Shown: positions 52,244-63,449 of the stretch, piece by piece
How positions within the stretch are numbered: the first letter of the stretch is position 1
Layout: every line of letters starts with the position of its first letter
Source of the DNA: Pseudophaeomoniella oleicola
Taxonomy: Eukaryota; Ascomycota; Eurotiomycetes; Phaeomoniellales; Phaeomoniellaceae
Length of the DNA: 64,000 nucleotides
Direction of reading: 5' to 3'
Assembly: GCA_003868215.1 (NCBI GenBank)
Contig: QWDQ01000004.1
Location: 434,001 to 498,000, forward strand
Notes under the pieces: generated by a model
Told to the model about the DNA's origin: nothing
Databases searched by the model: none
What the model saw: only the letters and a program-made list of their open reading frames with translations
Translations under genes and position numbers: made by a program

Positions 52244-54616
52244 ATGGGGCGTCTAGCCACCATCGCGACATGGTGAGCAACTTGCTCTCCGACCTAACGT
52301 AGAATTGACTAACGGTCTGCAAAGCTCTCTGAATCAGTGGGCATTGGACTTTGAAGGGAATACCGCCCGTATCATTGAGAGTATCAAGAAAGCAAAAGCT
52401 GCTGGGGCTACCCTACGAGTCGGTCCTGAACTTGAGATCACTGGGTATGGCTGCCTTGATCACTTCCTCGAAGGCGACTTATTCCTGCACTCCTGGGAGA
52501 TGCTTGCCCAGATCATACAAGACCCCGGGTGCCAGGATATCCTGATCGATGTTGGAATGCCTGTCAGACATCGCAATGTTCGCTACAACTGTAGAGTCCT
52601 GGTGCACAACAAGAAAGTCCTCCTCATTCGCCCAAAGATGTGGCTGGCCAATGACGGTAACTATCGGGAAATGCGATACTTCACACCATGGCAACGCGTC
52701 CGAGAAGTAGAGGACTACTATCTCGAAAGTATCGTTGGCGATATTACGGGACAGTATAAGGTGCCCTTTGGAGATGCGGTCATAAGCACTCGAGACACCT
52801 GCATGGGACCGGAGACTTGCGAAGAACTTTTCACGCCAAACAGGTAAGACTTACAGCCGACGTTTCTACAGTGCTGACTTCACACAGCCCGCACATCCCG
52901 ATGGGTCTGAATGGCGTCGAGATCTTCACCAATTCAAGCGGTTCGCATCACGAGCTACGGAAGTTGCAAACGAGGGTCAGTCTGATCGTTGAGGCGACTA
53001 GACAGGTCGGTGGCATTTACTTGTATGCGAACCAGCAAGGTTGCGATGGTGACCGCCTTTATTATGACGGATGTGCTATGATTATTGTCAATGGTCAAGT
53101 TGTAGCTCAAGGGTCGCAGTTCTCTCTAAATGATGTCGAAGTCGTGACCGCTACGGTTGATCTGGAGGACGTCAGGAGCTTTCGTTGTGCGCCTTCCAGA
53201 GGCTTGCAGGCTTCAAGACAAGAACCGTATCAGCGGATTGAGTTGGATTTCCGCCTGACTGCACCGGGATTGCATGACCCGACGCTTGGTGCCTCACCAT
53301 ATATTGAATTACATTACCATCTTCCGGCAGAAGAAATTGCCCTAGGGCCTGCGTGCTGGTTGTGGGATTACCTTCGACGATGTGGTGGTGTGGCAGGGTT
53401 TTTCATTCCCCTTTCCGGTGGTATCGACTCATGTGCGACGTCGACCATTGTCTTTAGCATGTGTCGCTTGGTGTTCGCGGCCATTACGGAAGACCACAAC
53501 GCACAAGTGATTACAGACTGTCGAAGACTTTGTGGCGAGCCTTCTGACTCTCTGTGGGTGCCTTCGAGCCCACAGGAGATTTGCAACCGATTGTTCCACA
53601 CCTGCTTTATGGGCACAACCAACTCCTCAAAGGAGACGAGGGCTCGGGCTAAAGCTCTCGCTAATGACATCGGCGCTTATCACACGGATCTGAATATCGA
53701 CACCGTTGTCTCCGCGTTGACTACTTTATTCTCAACAGTCACTTCATTCACTCCACGTTTCAGAGTTCATGGTGGCTCACCGGCAGAGAATCTGGCACTG
53801 CAGAACATTCAGGCTCGCATTCGCATGGTCGTTGCCTACCTATTCGCTCAACTTTTACCGACAGTTCGGAAAAGGCCCGGGGGAGGAGGTCTTCTTGTCC
53901 TCGGCTCCGCGAACGTTGACGAGTCGCTTCGAGGTTACCTTACCAAGTACGATTGCTCATCCGCCGACATCAATCCTATTGGTGGCATATCGAAAACGGA
54001 TTTGAAATCATTCATTGCTTGGGCCGAGAAGGCGTTTGACTTGCCAGTCCTAAAAGACTTCCTCGATGCCGTCCCTACTGCCGAACTTGAGCCCATTACG
54101 GCAAACTACGTCCAATCCGACGAAGCAGATATGGGAATGACATATGACGAACTCTCAGTCTTCGGCCGGCTCCGCAAAGTCAGTAAACTTGGCCCGTGGA
54201 GCATGTATGATAAGCTTGTCCACCTCTGGGGCGCGCCGCCTCCGTCTCCACCTCCGGGAGAAGAAAGTCATCCTCACTCAGCCGTTTCGGAAACCGAAGT
54301 GCCTGCGCCGTCCCAAGAAAAGGCAACGGCGACTCAGGCAGGCCAAATCCTCGGTCGAGGTCTATCCCCCCGCGAAGTGTATGAAAAAGTCCGACGGTTC
54401 TTTTACTACCATTCCATCAACAGGCACAAAATGACCGTCTTGACACCTAGCTACCATGCTGAACAGTACTCACCCGACGATAACAGGTTCGATTTGAGAC
54501 CATTTTTGTATCCGAGTTTCACGTGGCCGTACAAGAAGATGATGGAGAGTGTGGAGGCGTACGAGAAGAGAGAACAGGGACAGGGCGGAAGGAAGAAGAG
54601 TGTTAAGGGGGATTGA
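52244..54616 (+). CDS. QNS1: glutamine-dependent NAD(+) synthase
   Basis: The last step of NAD synthesis: nicotinate adenine dinucleotide is amidated with glutamine and ATP. Exons are 52244-52272, 52325-52843 and 52888-54616 with introns of 52 and 44 nt, giving 758 aa. The first splice uses an AAG acceptor and restores [22 protein letters not shown]. The nitrilase-type glutaminase triad is in place: Glu45 in [10 protein letters not shown], Lys114 in RPKMW, Cys175 in ETCEELF. The synthetase domain has the PP-loop [12 protein letters not shown] and later [22 protein letters not shown] and [12 protein letters not shown] Pro/Glu-rich insert of about 50 residues near 620-670 ([10 protein letters not shown]) makes it longer than yeast Qns1 (714 aa). 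No key residue is missing. Confidence 0.97.
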
Positions 54617-54769
54617 TGTGGTATGGACACAACGCAGATTGCCATCTGGAGGTGTAACTACTATTGTCACTGTTGTCTATCGACTCGAACAGGACATTCG
54701 GACCGAGAGCAAACAGAAAGCGAGTTAAGCATCTAGCCACGACTTTGCTACATGTCCAGTCAATGCGTT

Positions 54770-55195
54770 TCACTCCTTTATCTCCTGCTTCTGGAAAGTA
54801 TCTGGGACCTGAGGCATCCAATCCTCCCTATACTTGCAGAAAAATTCTCCCTTGGGCCCTAGTTCTTTCCTGCCTTCATCGTTGAACGTGCCGTAGAAGA
54901 TGTAAATATTATCCCCAGCATTCGCTCCATACTCTAAAAGGCCACTCCCGCAACTGTCGCAGAATTCTCGGTGCAATAGTGTCCCCGAGCCATTATCCGC
55001 TTCGTGAACTTTGGGCTTGGTGGTCGACGTTATCTTGAAAGAGGATTTGGGCAGCTTAGTGGTGATGCCGAATGGACCACCTGTGAACTTTTTGCAGTTC
55101 TTGCAGTGGCAAAGGGAGGTGCGGGCGGCGTCTGGAGTGATATTGACTTCGTACTGGATTATTTCACAGTAGCATTGGCCCTTGTAGAGAGGCAT
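54770..55195 (-). CDS. GFA-domain protein (glutathione-dependent formaldehyde-activating-like)
   Basis: This small zinc protein has the CENP-V/GFA fold; bacterial Gfa was linked to S-hydroxymethylglutathione formation, but most fungal members are uncharacterised. The single-exon ORF encodes 141 aa from the ATG at 55195. Cysteines fall in the family spacing: GQCYCEIIQYEV (7-8 residues in), CHCKNCKKFTGGPFG, and REFCDSCGSGLLEYG. The C-terminus holds a NIYIFYGTFND strand and EDWMPQVPDTFQK. The C-terminal substrate helix is short. The 3-prime end faces the QNS1 3-prime end (153 bp apart), and it diverges from the WW gene. Confidence 0.92.
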   Translation of the reverse strand: MPLYKGQCYCEIIQYEVNITPDAARTSLCHCKNCKKFTGGPFGITTKLPKSSFKITSTTKPKVHEADNGSGTLLHREFCDSCGSGLLEYGANAGDNIYIFYGTFNDEGRKELGPKGEFFCKYREDWMPQVPDTFQKQEIKE

Positions 55196-55719
55196 ATTGA
55201 GGAGAGGAGACTATAAGAAATGGCGCACAGAAGCCCAGGACGTAAGTAAGCCTTGTCAAGAAAAGCTTTTCGACAGTTGAGGTCTGTGAGCAACAGGAAA
55301 ATCAGGAAGGATGACTTCAAAATGATAAGGAAACACAGGAAAGAAACAAGTGCGACGTGAACACATTTAAGGAAATCTACAATGCAGAAGTTGGACAACA
55401 ATTGGACCCGACGAAGAAGGAGAGCAGAAAGGGTGTTCAAGTACCTAATTATGATGAAATTGTTTTGTCAGTGACGATTCCCGTCCTTATCTAATCGTAT
55501 GAAATCGGTGGAATCATAATCCGGGGAAAGCTCTTTTAGTTCTTCCGAGCTATTAAGTTCAAGTCTTATCCAGCGGCCTCGTCGGAGCCTATCAATGCTC
55601 CCCACCATAGAATGTTCTGTGACTTTAGGCGCCAGTCAATGTATCAAAGTAACAACACGTAGAACATCTCACCACAAGTACTACTTTCTTCGCATATCAT
55701 GTGAAACACCATATTCATC
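55196..55719. promoter_or_regulatory. divergent promoter, GFA gene / tandem-WW gene
   Basis: 524 bases lie between starts facing away from each other. Only one short ORF on the minus strand (55159-55440), which overlaps the GFA start, is present and is not called. Confidence 0.4.
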
Positions 55720-58362
55720 ATGGGTCAATCCATGCCTTCTGAAGATCCTGCCAGCTCCGACAGCGCAGCAAATCACCCCCGCGGCAATGGCAGGTCCCAC
55801 GATGTCGACCTCAACCCCTTCATTGCGTTTCGCCGGATGATCGACTCTCAATTCACATCTATCTTTGAGCAATTCTCAAGTCTCCCTTCTCTATTCACTG
55901 GAGGGGATCCGAAATCTCACAGGTCCTTGCACAGAAACCTCTCTTCTATCGACGCCGACGCCGATTTGAAAGACTTGAAAGAACGGTACAGGAAAAGCGA
56001 GATTACCTTCGACGAGATGAAGGATCAAATGCAAAGAAGGATCGAGGAAATGCAAAAATGGGGAGGTTTCATGCACAGCACAGCTGATGAGCAGAGGACC
56101 AGCGCACAACCTTGGGGACCGGCCGAGAGACGTCAGGCCGCGGCAGAAAAAGACGGCCATATCAGAGAGCCTGACTTGTCCCAGCAGTCTCATCAACCCA
56201 GGCATTGGGGATTCTTCTCTTCATGGGACGGGCTTGGCTTCAACGGCGGAATGCGCAAGCACACAGCTGGCAGCTGTGGTCATCACAAAGCCGTTGCGCC
56301 AGTCGACGTCCACGTTGATAGTGATAAAGAGAAGAGTACGCTCGACCCCTCTGCTCCAGAACAATCTTTTTGGGGGAAGATCGCGAAACGGTTCACAGGT
56401 GTCAACCTAGATGATGCTGGGAATTATCAGGACAAGATCGATGAAATTGACCCGTTCAACGACAAGCGTAACGCTGTAGTATGGTTGCTGCAAAGCTCTT
56501 ACTCGCCTATCCAGGCACGCCGTTGGTTGGATGAAAGCAAAAAATCCTCTGACGAGAAAGCGAAATCCTCCCTAAACAGCATGCGCTCGGCGTTTGAGGA
56601 TCTCTGGTTGCAACATTGTCACGGCTCAGATCGATTGTTAGCGGACGCACCACCAAGTGTAGAAAGCATGCACGAGATGTCTTGGATCGCAAGACTGATA
56701 TCTCGTACGTCACTTAGCACCAGTTGGAGCGTCTGGGGCAACGGTGGCCTGCCTATGGGAATGCATTTCCTGTACCACAACGCCGAAGACTCTCCCCTTC
56801 TTGTCAATGCCACCAAGATCGCTGAAGATCGGGGTATGCACCAGATTCCCTTTACCTATTATCCTTCTCATGCAACCTGGTTCATTAGTCACCACAGTCA
56901 GCAATGGCACGTCCCTGTGTACACATATTTGGCAGGTATTTTCCGCAGGCAGCAACTACAAATACTACAAGCGACTAAACAATTATCATGGGCTGATCAT
57001 GACAACTTCTGGACCGAACTCGAAAACTTGTTCGAACAGCCCATCGGCCTACCTCGTTCGGTGGCTCAGCCAGAAAATGACAGTGACCTCATGATCGGTA
57101 TGTTAAGAGAGTTGCACAGTGACCTCCGCGAGACTGCATATGTGACCGATGACACTCTGATCCATGACTTACTGAAACTGAAAATGGAGGAAACGGTCCA
57201 GTCTTTGCAGTATTTCAATGATAAACAGCATGCTGAGATGGATAATGAGATTCGCAAAATGAGTAGCAAGGCAGACAGCTCAGTCTTTAGTAAAATCCTG
57301 GGAAGCAATGAAGAGCAAGCAGAGTTGCAACAATCTGTGTACCAGTCTTCTCCCTCGGAAGACTCAAGAGCTGAATCTGCTATCGATACTGCACCAGCAA
57401 CAAGTCTTGTCGACGGGCAATCCACTGGCAGGCCAGGGACTTCGACTGTAGATAAATATCGTCTTACTTCAAAGGAATCGAATCAGTGGTCGTGGACCTG
57501 GCCGCAACACGGCTCGTCATCACAAGTTTCGGTCAGCTACTTGTTCTTGGAAGATCCCAGCGATGTTGTCTCGATAACGGACACAGTCACCAGCCACGAA
57601 AACGAGGGTAATCAAAGGGACGATGGGTCCCCTGAGGTATCCTTCAAGTATGAAACAGTCATGACCACCAGTGATGGCAGAAAGATAGTAAGAAAAGGAG
57701 ACGTGGAACCACCTGAAATAGAGACGAACCATTCAAATTCTCAATCCCATGATAAGTCTGAAATCGACATATTCATAGGATGGCTTAACGATGCCGATGG
57801 AAACACCAAAGGAAGGCTTAACAAAGAGCGCGATTGGGCATCCGAAGAGCAGGAAAAAAGGATTACAAAAATGCTAGAGGACAGTCATGAAGAGATTTCA
57901 GAGGCAATCCCGACGCCAGCCAATTCTTCTGCTACTGAATCTTCAACACTCACAAGTCCTGAAAGCAAGACTCTTTCTTCTCAGTGGGAAGTTCGTCACA
58001 CCCCAGCTGGATATCCCTACTACGTCGATCGTAAAACAGGTGTGACCATGTGGGATGACCCACGATCTCGCTCCTTTGAACCCCAATCGACCGAAGCTCC
58101 ATCCGCTTTCAACACCAGTGCGGTCACGGACTCGAAGATTCTTGCTGGTGAATCTCTACCGAAAGGTTGGGAAGTCCGTTACACGCCAGCAGGCTATCCT
58201 TACTATGTAGACCACAATACTAGAGTCACTACATGGGTTGACCCGAGGTCTGGATCCTCCCAAACCCATGATAACTCTGACCACGAAGACACAACAGCTA
58301 GTGGGACTGAGACAAAAGTGAAGGACAATAAACAGAACAGTGGCGGTTGGTTCTGGAAGTGA
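55720..58362 (+). CDS. uncharacterised protein with two C-terminal WW domains
   Basis: The intronless ORF encodes 880 aa. I do not recognise the N-terminal 740 residues as a named family. They start [13 protein letters not shown] (position 2 Gly could be myristoylated), contain a charged helical stretch (about 85-115, [20 protein letters not shown]), and a central Trp-rich region ([32 protein letters not shown]). Two WW domains close the protein, at about 754-782 ([20 protein letters not shown] then TMWDDP) and about 814-842 ([20 protein letters not shown] then TTWVDP). Both keep the two signature Trp and the Pro, so binding to proline-rich ligands is likely. They are near copies, pointing to a local duplication. 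The last residues are GGWFWK. Confidence 0.82.
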   Translation: MGQSMPSEDPASSDSAANHPRGNGRSHDVDLNPFIAFRRMIDSQFTSIFEQFSSLPSLFTGGDPKSHRSLHRNLSSIDADADLKDLKERYRKSEITFDEMKDQMQRRIEEMQKWGGFMHSTADEQRTSAQPWGPAERRQAAAEKDGHIREPDLSQQSHQPRHWGFFSSWDGLGFNGGMRKHTAGSCGHHKAVAPVDVHVDSDKEKSTLDPSAPEQSFWGKIAKRFTGVNLDDAGNYQDKIDEIDPFNDKRNAVVWLLQSSYSPIQARRWLDESKKSSDEKAKSSLNSMRSAFEDLWLQHCHGSDRLLADAPPSVESMHEMSWIARLISRTSLSTSWSVWGNGGLPMGMHFLYHNAEDSPLLVNATKIAEDRGMHQIPFTYYPSHATWFISHHSQQWHVPVYTYLAGIFRRQQLQILQATKQLSWADHDNFWTELENLFEQPIGLPRSVAQPENDSDLMIGMLRELHSDLRETAYVTDDTLIHDLLKLKMEETVQSLQYFNDKQHAEMDNEIRKMSSKADSSVFSKILGSNEEQAELQQSVYQSSPSEDSRAESAIDTAPATSLVDGQSTGRPGTSTVDKYRLTSKESNQWSWTWPQHGSSSQVSVSYLFLEDPSDVVSITDTVTSHENEGNQRDDGSPEVSFKYETVMTTSDGRKIVRKGDVEPPEIETNHSNSQSHDKSEIDIFIGWLNDADGNTKGRLNKERDWASEEQEKRITKMLEDSHEEISEAIPTPANSSATESSTLTSPESKTLSSQWEVRHTPAGYPYYVDRKTGVTMWDDPRSRSFEPQSTEAPSAFNTSAVTDSKILAGESLPKGWEVRYTPAGYPYYVDHNTRVTTWVDPRSGSSQTHDNSDHEDTTASGTETKVKDNKQNSGGWFWK

Positions 58363-59263
58363 ACCATTGCACATGGTTGAGATTCATCCGCACAAATCTG
58401 TTCGCTTCCCATCGCTCAGAGACCCATTATTATTATAACTCATCAAATATATTCAAAGAATACTAAATGGCGTTTGGACTCTCCACTCCCTGCATCCTTT
58501 ATACCTCATGTTATTGGTATCCTCTCTGCCAACCACCGACTATATTTTACAACCACAGAAAAATGAAGACGGTCAATCATTACCGAAGCATTTGCATTGC
58601 AATTTGGAACGGATGCTCAAGCCAGTGAAATCCCCCCCCCCCGGACCCCGGAAGAAAGCACAGATCTAAAGCACGGACAGATAGTCATCGTCATAGTATA
58701 CCAACTCTTTTGTAGCCCTCCCTCGGTTTCACGACCCAATACGAAGAATTCTCCTTTTATTATATAATTGTGTCCCCCTTCTTTCCAGATATTTCTTCCA
58801 TAGAGATTTACTGTAAGCTTCTGTCATGAAAGGAGAGTAAAAGGTGAAGTTAAACGTTTGTATACAATATCTAGGTACTATGATCCCATTCTCATCTACC
58901 TAGGTAGGTAGGTAGGTACTCGCTTCACCTCGCTGACTGTCTGTACCCATCTTCATCCCGGACATCTTCACACATACACATATAATTACATACATCACGA
59001 ATCTACCTAGTAAACATCAAGGCAACCCACACCAAAACGAGAAACCCCGGTCTGAAAGAACTTCTTCAGCGGAAAGACAGGGGAAAAAAAAGAAATTCCC
59101 ATCCCTCACCCCAAAAGAAAAAGCTCGTAACCTACCTAGGTAGAATTGTTGTTAACAGCATTACCTTTTCTCACTTCGTTTTTCCTTTCCTTTCCTCTGT
59201 TTCTCTCCTCTGTTCTGTTTTAGTCATAAAAATCCGAATCGAATCGAAAAATGCTTGGGAAAT
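58363..59263. other. convergent 3-prime spacer with C run and TAGG repeats
   Basis: This 0.9-kb tail-to-tail spacer lies between the tandem-WW gene and the F-box-like gene. It holds a run of eleven C (58632-58642), TAGG repeats (58901-58916), palindromic CCTAGG copies, and A- and T-rich tracts. No ORF of interest was seen. Confidence 0.5.
58901..58916. repeat. (TAGG)4 tandem repeat
   Basis: Four TAGG units follow CTACC, forming CCTAGG at the junction. Another CTACCTAGGTAG palindrome lies at about 59133-59144. Confidence 0.85.
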
Positions 59264-62002
59264 TTATTCCCATTCCATGACCTCAGCATCGCCCTCACCG
59301 TCACCGTGACCAGACCCACTATCACCACCGCCGCCGCCGCTACTGCCAATTCCACTAACTGCAAACCAAAAGCCACTACCACTACCGTCATCTTCCTCAA
59401 TGTCGGCCCAAGGAAGATCAAAAGGGGCTGAGAGATTTGGCAGATCAGGATTGGAAGAGGACGTGGATGAAGAGGGGGATGGGGATGGGGCCACGTCGAT
59501 GGTCCAGTCTCGGGCCGGGTCGAGATAAGTGTCGTCTTTGAGGTAGGAGGTGGAGGTGGAGGCGGAGGGATTGTAAGGATTCTTTCCTTTTTGTGGGTGA
59601 GACCTTGTAGATAGGAAAGAAGGAGGACAAGAAAAGGGTTCGGAGAGGTGGATGATTTGTGAAAGGAACGTTTCTTCTTGGGCTTTTTGTTCGGCGCGCT
59701 GTTTTCGGTTGGTGTCGGCAGTGGTGCCGGTGGTAGTGGGATTACGATCGGTTACGAATCGGGATTTGTGTTTGATGGGACCGAGGTCGAGGAGCGGGTC
59801 ACGGAGGGTTGGCGATTGAGGGATTTCTGGAGCGCCGGCTTCTTCGGTGTCGCTGTAGTCGTCTGCCAGGGCGGGAATACGGCGGGGGAGGAAGCGGGGT
59901 GGAGGGTCGAAGGATATGGAGGCGGATGAGGATGAGAAGGCCTCATCTCCTCTGCTACCATTCTCGATGACGTCCTCATCGTCGTCGAGAAGGCGGGTAG
60001 AGTCATTGTAGCCCCAGAGGAGCATGCGCAGGGTATACCGTTTCATACGTAATTTCCTCCGCACGGCTTCACGTTGCAACAGTTGGTCAGGCCGCATGAG
60101 GACGTTCTGACGGACGGCGTTCGGCGTGACCCATCTTCCATCCTTCGTCAAGATCGGATTCCCCCAGTTCACGAGACAGCCCCGGCCGACTCTATGAGGC
60201 GGGATCCCAAAGATGGGTTTCAAGCGGTCGGCCGGGTTGGACGGAAAGTATTTGTATTTCACCCACTCCTTGAGAACATCGAATTCGTTCTTGCATTTGA
60301 GACCCTTGAGCACTTTCCACGTGTACGAGAGGGAGCGTTGCCCGAGACACAGACGTCTGAGGCCGTCGTAGAAGTTGTCGGCGAGAGGATCGGTCAGACG
60401 CTGATCGAGTTTGACGATGAACATGATCCCGAAAAAGATGTCTAGGTTGGTCATGACGGCTGGGTTGTGGAAATAACCGATACGCCTCGCCGTGTCTGGG
60501 AGGTCCATTGCGAACCAAAGCTTCTTTAGAGCGAGACCGGTGCGCGGAGGAAGAGGGACTCCATCTTCCGCCATCAAAACGAGGAGCTCGTGGACCACTT
60601 TTTCACGGTATAGTATCATCTGAAGCCATTTCAGAGAGGGCACGCGACGGATGACTCCTTGCGCAGCCTTCGCCGGGTTGGGGTGAGGGATGACATCGGA
60701 ATGCGAAGACTTGTACCTCGGATCCGGGATCGAAAGTTGAGAGTACGCTCGAAATGGGAAGACAAGGGCCGATTCGGGAGCCTTTCGGTAGGCGATACTC
60801 AGAATCATAGTGGTGAACCTCTGGTTGACTGCTTTGTGGAACACTTTTGAGATGGCGTACAGCGAAATAAAATCGCGGACAGGAAGGATGGAGGCGAAGT
60901 GGAAGACAAGATCGGGAGATCGAAGGATGCCATGCGTAAAGACCGAAAAGTTGGGATTGTTGGTCCTCCGGTAGGAAAGATCGGTGAGTGGAGCGTATGT
61001 TTGGGAGTATGTTCGTTTCAAAGAGTTATGTACTGCCGCTGGTACAGTCCCAGAGGCAACGTCGATATGGGGTGGAAATACCGTGGGCGCAGAAAGTGTA
61101 TCTCGCATCAATTGCGACGACCCAGCTTCGGTCTTCGATCTCTTCGAGGGTCTGCTTGAGCTCGAACCAGGGCTTGCAGATTTGATCAGTCGGTTCGTAT
61201 GATCTGCTGCGGTAGTAACACTGCCACTATCGTTGGTTCCTAGTCCTTTCTGTTGTTTTGCATTCGTTCCAAGTTGTGATTCGAGGAATCTTTTCATCAG
61301 AAGGGACATGTTCTCGGGTACATGCTTGATTTCGTCGGACATGTCATGGGACATGTCATGAGCGTCTCCATTCAGAGTCAGGCCCGAGAACCCGGTTGCT
61401 GTGGTCGGAGTGATAGGTGTACTTATATGCGCCGTCGATTGGACGTTGCTATCATTGTTACCAATTATCGGTTTGGGCCGCGGCTTTCGTTGCTTCAAGG
61501 TTGGGGAATCAGGTATCTCGCTTTCGCCATTCTCCTCAAAATTGTCTTCCTGGTCAACCAACGTAGGGGTCTTGCTAGCTTGTATAGGGGGAGATGTAAA
61601 GATAGTTCGACCTTGCCTTGCCGTACGGGTAGCGGCGTCCTCGAATTTTGGGAAGTACTGATCATCCGCTCTAGATTGAGATGACCCTGGCCGAGTTGGA
61701 GGAAGCAAATCATCTTCTTCACATTCGCTGGCTTCATGAAAAGAACTGAAGTCTGGTTGCGAAAGTTGGCGGGTTGCTTCGTTTAGAAAGCCCGAGGCTA
61801 GACTTTGCAAGTTGGGATTCGGGAGGATACTGGTCGAGGCGCTGTAAGAAGATGATGTTGAGGTAGTGTTTCCAAATGAAGCAAGTGCTGCAAGTGGAAG
61901 GGTATTGAAGCTTCCGACGGAGGCTGAGGTTTGTGATACTGGTAGTGTAGCAGTGTCGACATCGACGTCAATATCCATATCTTCAGATGCTCTAGAAGCC
62001 AT
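59264..62002 (-). CDS. conserved fungal protein with F-box-like segment
   Basis: The intronless ORF encodes 912 aa. The first 340 residues are disordered, rich in Ser/Thr/Pro, with a basic nuclear-signal-like RPSKRSK at about 284-290. A folded core begins near 355. GILRSPDLVFHFASILPVRD followed by FISLYAISKVFHKAVN (358-393) has the spacing of an F-box. The next 330 residues (WLQMILYREKVVHELLVLMA, LALKKLWFAMDLPDTARRIG, WKVLKGLKCKNEF) are helical and look conserved. The tail is low complexity, ending in Gly/Ser/Asp runs. If the F-box is real it would recruit substrates to an SCF ubiquitin ligase; this is inference. The GC-rich 3-prime part is unlike the AT-balanced core. Start is the first ATG. 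Confidence 0.72.
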   Translation of the reverse strand: MASRASEDMDIDVDVDTATLPVSQTSASVGSFNTLPLAALASFGNTTSTSSSYSASTSILPNPNLQSLASGFLNEATRQLSQPDFSSFHEASECEEDDLLPPTRPGSSQSRADDQYFPKFEDAATRTARQGRTIFTSPPIQASKTPTLVDQEDNFEENGESEIPDSPTLKQRKPRPKPIIGNNDSNVQSTAHISTPITPTTATGFSGLTLNGDAHDMSHDMSDEIKHVPENMSLLMKRFLESQLGTNAKQQKGLGTNDSGSVTTAADHTNRLIKSASPGSSSSRPSKRSKTEAGSSQLMRDTLSAPTVFPPHIDVASGTVPAAVHNSLKRTYSQTYAPLTDLSYRRTNNPNFSVFTHGILRSPDLVFHFASILPVRDFISLYAISKVFHKAVNQRFTTMILSIAYRKAPESALVFPFRAYSQLSIPDPRYKSSHSDVIPHPNPAKAAQGVIRRVPSLKWLQMILYREKVVHELLVLMAEDGVPLPPRTGLALKKLWFAMDLPDTARRIGYFHNPAVMTNLDIFFGIMFIVKLDQRLTDPLADNFYDGLRRLCLGQRSLSYTWKVLKGLKCKNEFDVLKEWVKYKYFPSNPADRLKPIFGIPPHRVGRGCLVNWGNPILTKDGRWVTPNAVRQNVLMRPDQLLQREAVRRKLRMKRYTLRMLLWGYNDSTRLLDDDEDVIENGSRGDEAFSSSSASISFDPPPRFLPRRIPALADDYSDTEEAGAPEIPQSPTLRDPLLDLGPIKHKSRFVTDRNPTTTGTTADTNRKQRAEQKAQEETFLSQIIHLSEPFSCPPSFLSTRSHPQKGKNPYNPSASTSTSYLKDDTYLDPARDWTIDVAPSPSPSSSTSSSNPDLPNLSAPFDLPWADIEEDDGSGSGFWFAVSGIGSSGGGGGDSGSGHGDGEGDAEVMEWE

Positions 62003-62430
62003 TTGTTAGATTGCTTAAAGTCGCGGGAAGAATCAAGTACGAGCTTTTTGGCATACAGACGCATGGATGTTAGTCAAGCAGAGATGCAACAACATTGACT
62101 TTTTGAATCAAAAACCGCAAATATCAACACAAGGCGATAGGAGTGAAGTGTAGAGGCAATGCAGTTATTGATCGGAGATTGATTGATATTTCCCGATTGC
62201 GGTGAAGCTTGTGAAACATATAACAAAGTGCCTTAGAGCACGAGGGTTTTCCCTGATAGACAATGCCATACAAAGATCCTGATTTTGGTACCCTTGATGT
62301 CCAATCATATCGCCTGTTGAATGGCAACCTCATCTCTAGAATGCTGACCTACTGGTATCTCAATTGTTGAATCCCATGTCCTTTTCCAAACTCCATGAAC
62401 GCCAGTTGTTCCAGACCTCCCTAGGTGTAC
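62003..62430. promoter_or_regulatory. spacer: F-box-like gene promoter and FOL2 3-prime flank
   Basis: These 428 bases lie between two minus-strand genes. No ORF of interest. It should hold the promoter of the F-box-like gene. Confidence 0.4.
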
Positions 62431-63449
62431 CTACCTCCTGTTCAACAGGCTCAAAAATTCTTCTCTGGTCTTTGCACTGGATCTCATGCAACCGAGCATG
62501 CAACTTGTTGTGGTCGTGGAAGATGTCTTTTGAACTCCGCGCATGACCATGCAGAGATGACTCGATTCCATGACTACTGCAACACCCTGAGGCTTCAGAA
62601 CCTCCGCTATTGCGAGTGCCACTTGCTTTGTGAGTCGTTCTTGGACTTGAAGGCGTCGGGAGAACATTTCTGCCAGCCGCGCAAGTTTCGAGAGCCCAAG
62701 GACTCGGCGATCAGGAATATAACCGATATGCATCTGTTCTGGGTCAGCTAGAACTAGAAATCCATGGTATCAAGCGACATACTTTGCCCATGAAGGGGAC
62801 CATGTGGTGCTCGCATAGAGAAAAGACTTCGATGTCTTTGACTATGACAAGCTCGTCATGGTCCTCATGGAAGACGGCTCCATTAACAAGATCCCGTACA
62901 TTCTCTTCATAGCCCTTGGTGAAATACATCAGTGCCTTTGCATATCGCATTGGTGTTTCTCTCAGTCCCTCTCTATCTGGATCTTCGCCGATACATTCGA
63001 AAATGGTCTGGACAGCGCCCGCCAACTTCTCCAGCCGTGCTTGAGCTTGTTCGGGGGTCGACTCGAGACGTTCCCTTGTTCCAATGCCTGCTGCGGTCAG
63101 CGGGTGGGAAGATGCAAACATACTCGTATAACTCACATGGCCAACTGAGGCCGTCAAAATCGATTGGTGGATTTGCAGTGTAAGGGCTCTGTGGCCTACT
63201 CGTCGTCGAAGGGGGGGTGATTGGACCATCTTTATGTTCTCCTAACGAGTGCACATCATGTTCACTCTCGCCCTCTGGCAAAATGGCCTTCCTACCATAT
63301 GTCGACTGGATCGACGAAGTCAAGTTGTCTCTCTCGCGCTTCTTGGTCGACGTCTTCGGGGATTCTCCGTTCACGAGATACGAGGGAAGGGCAGACATAG
63401 GTTTGGGCGCCAGTGGAGGAGAGGACTGGTTCCTCGATGGATCTGACAT
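62431..63449 (-). CDS. FOL2: GTP cyclohydrolase I
   Basis: The enzyme converts GTP to 7,8-dihydroneopterin triphosphate, the first step of folate synthesis. Exons are 63137-63449, 62783-63090 and 62431-62733 with introns of 46 and 49 nt, giving 307 aa. The first intron ends in tandem acceptors (CAGCAG): the upstream one gives [11 protein letters not shown], the downstream one WPCIGTRERL (306 aa). Core motifs are [20 protein letters not shown], the zinc site [20 protein letters not shown] with a second Cys in SCMLGCMRS, and [11 protein letters not shown]. The catalytic His/Cys set is present. The N-terminal 110 residues are a disordered Pro/Ser/Lys-rich extension, usual in fungi. A small exon change at the second splice (GK-MHIGY) is clear. 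Confidence 0.95.
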
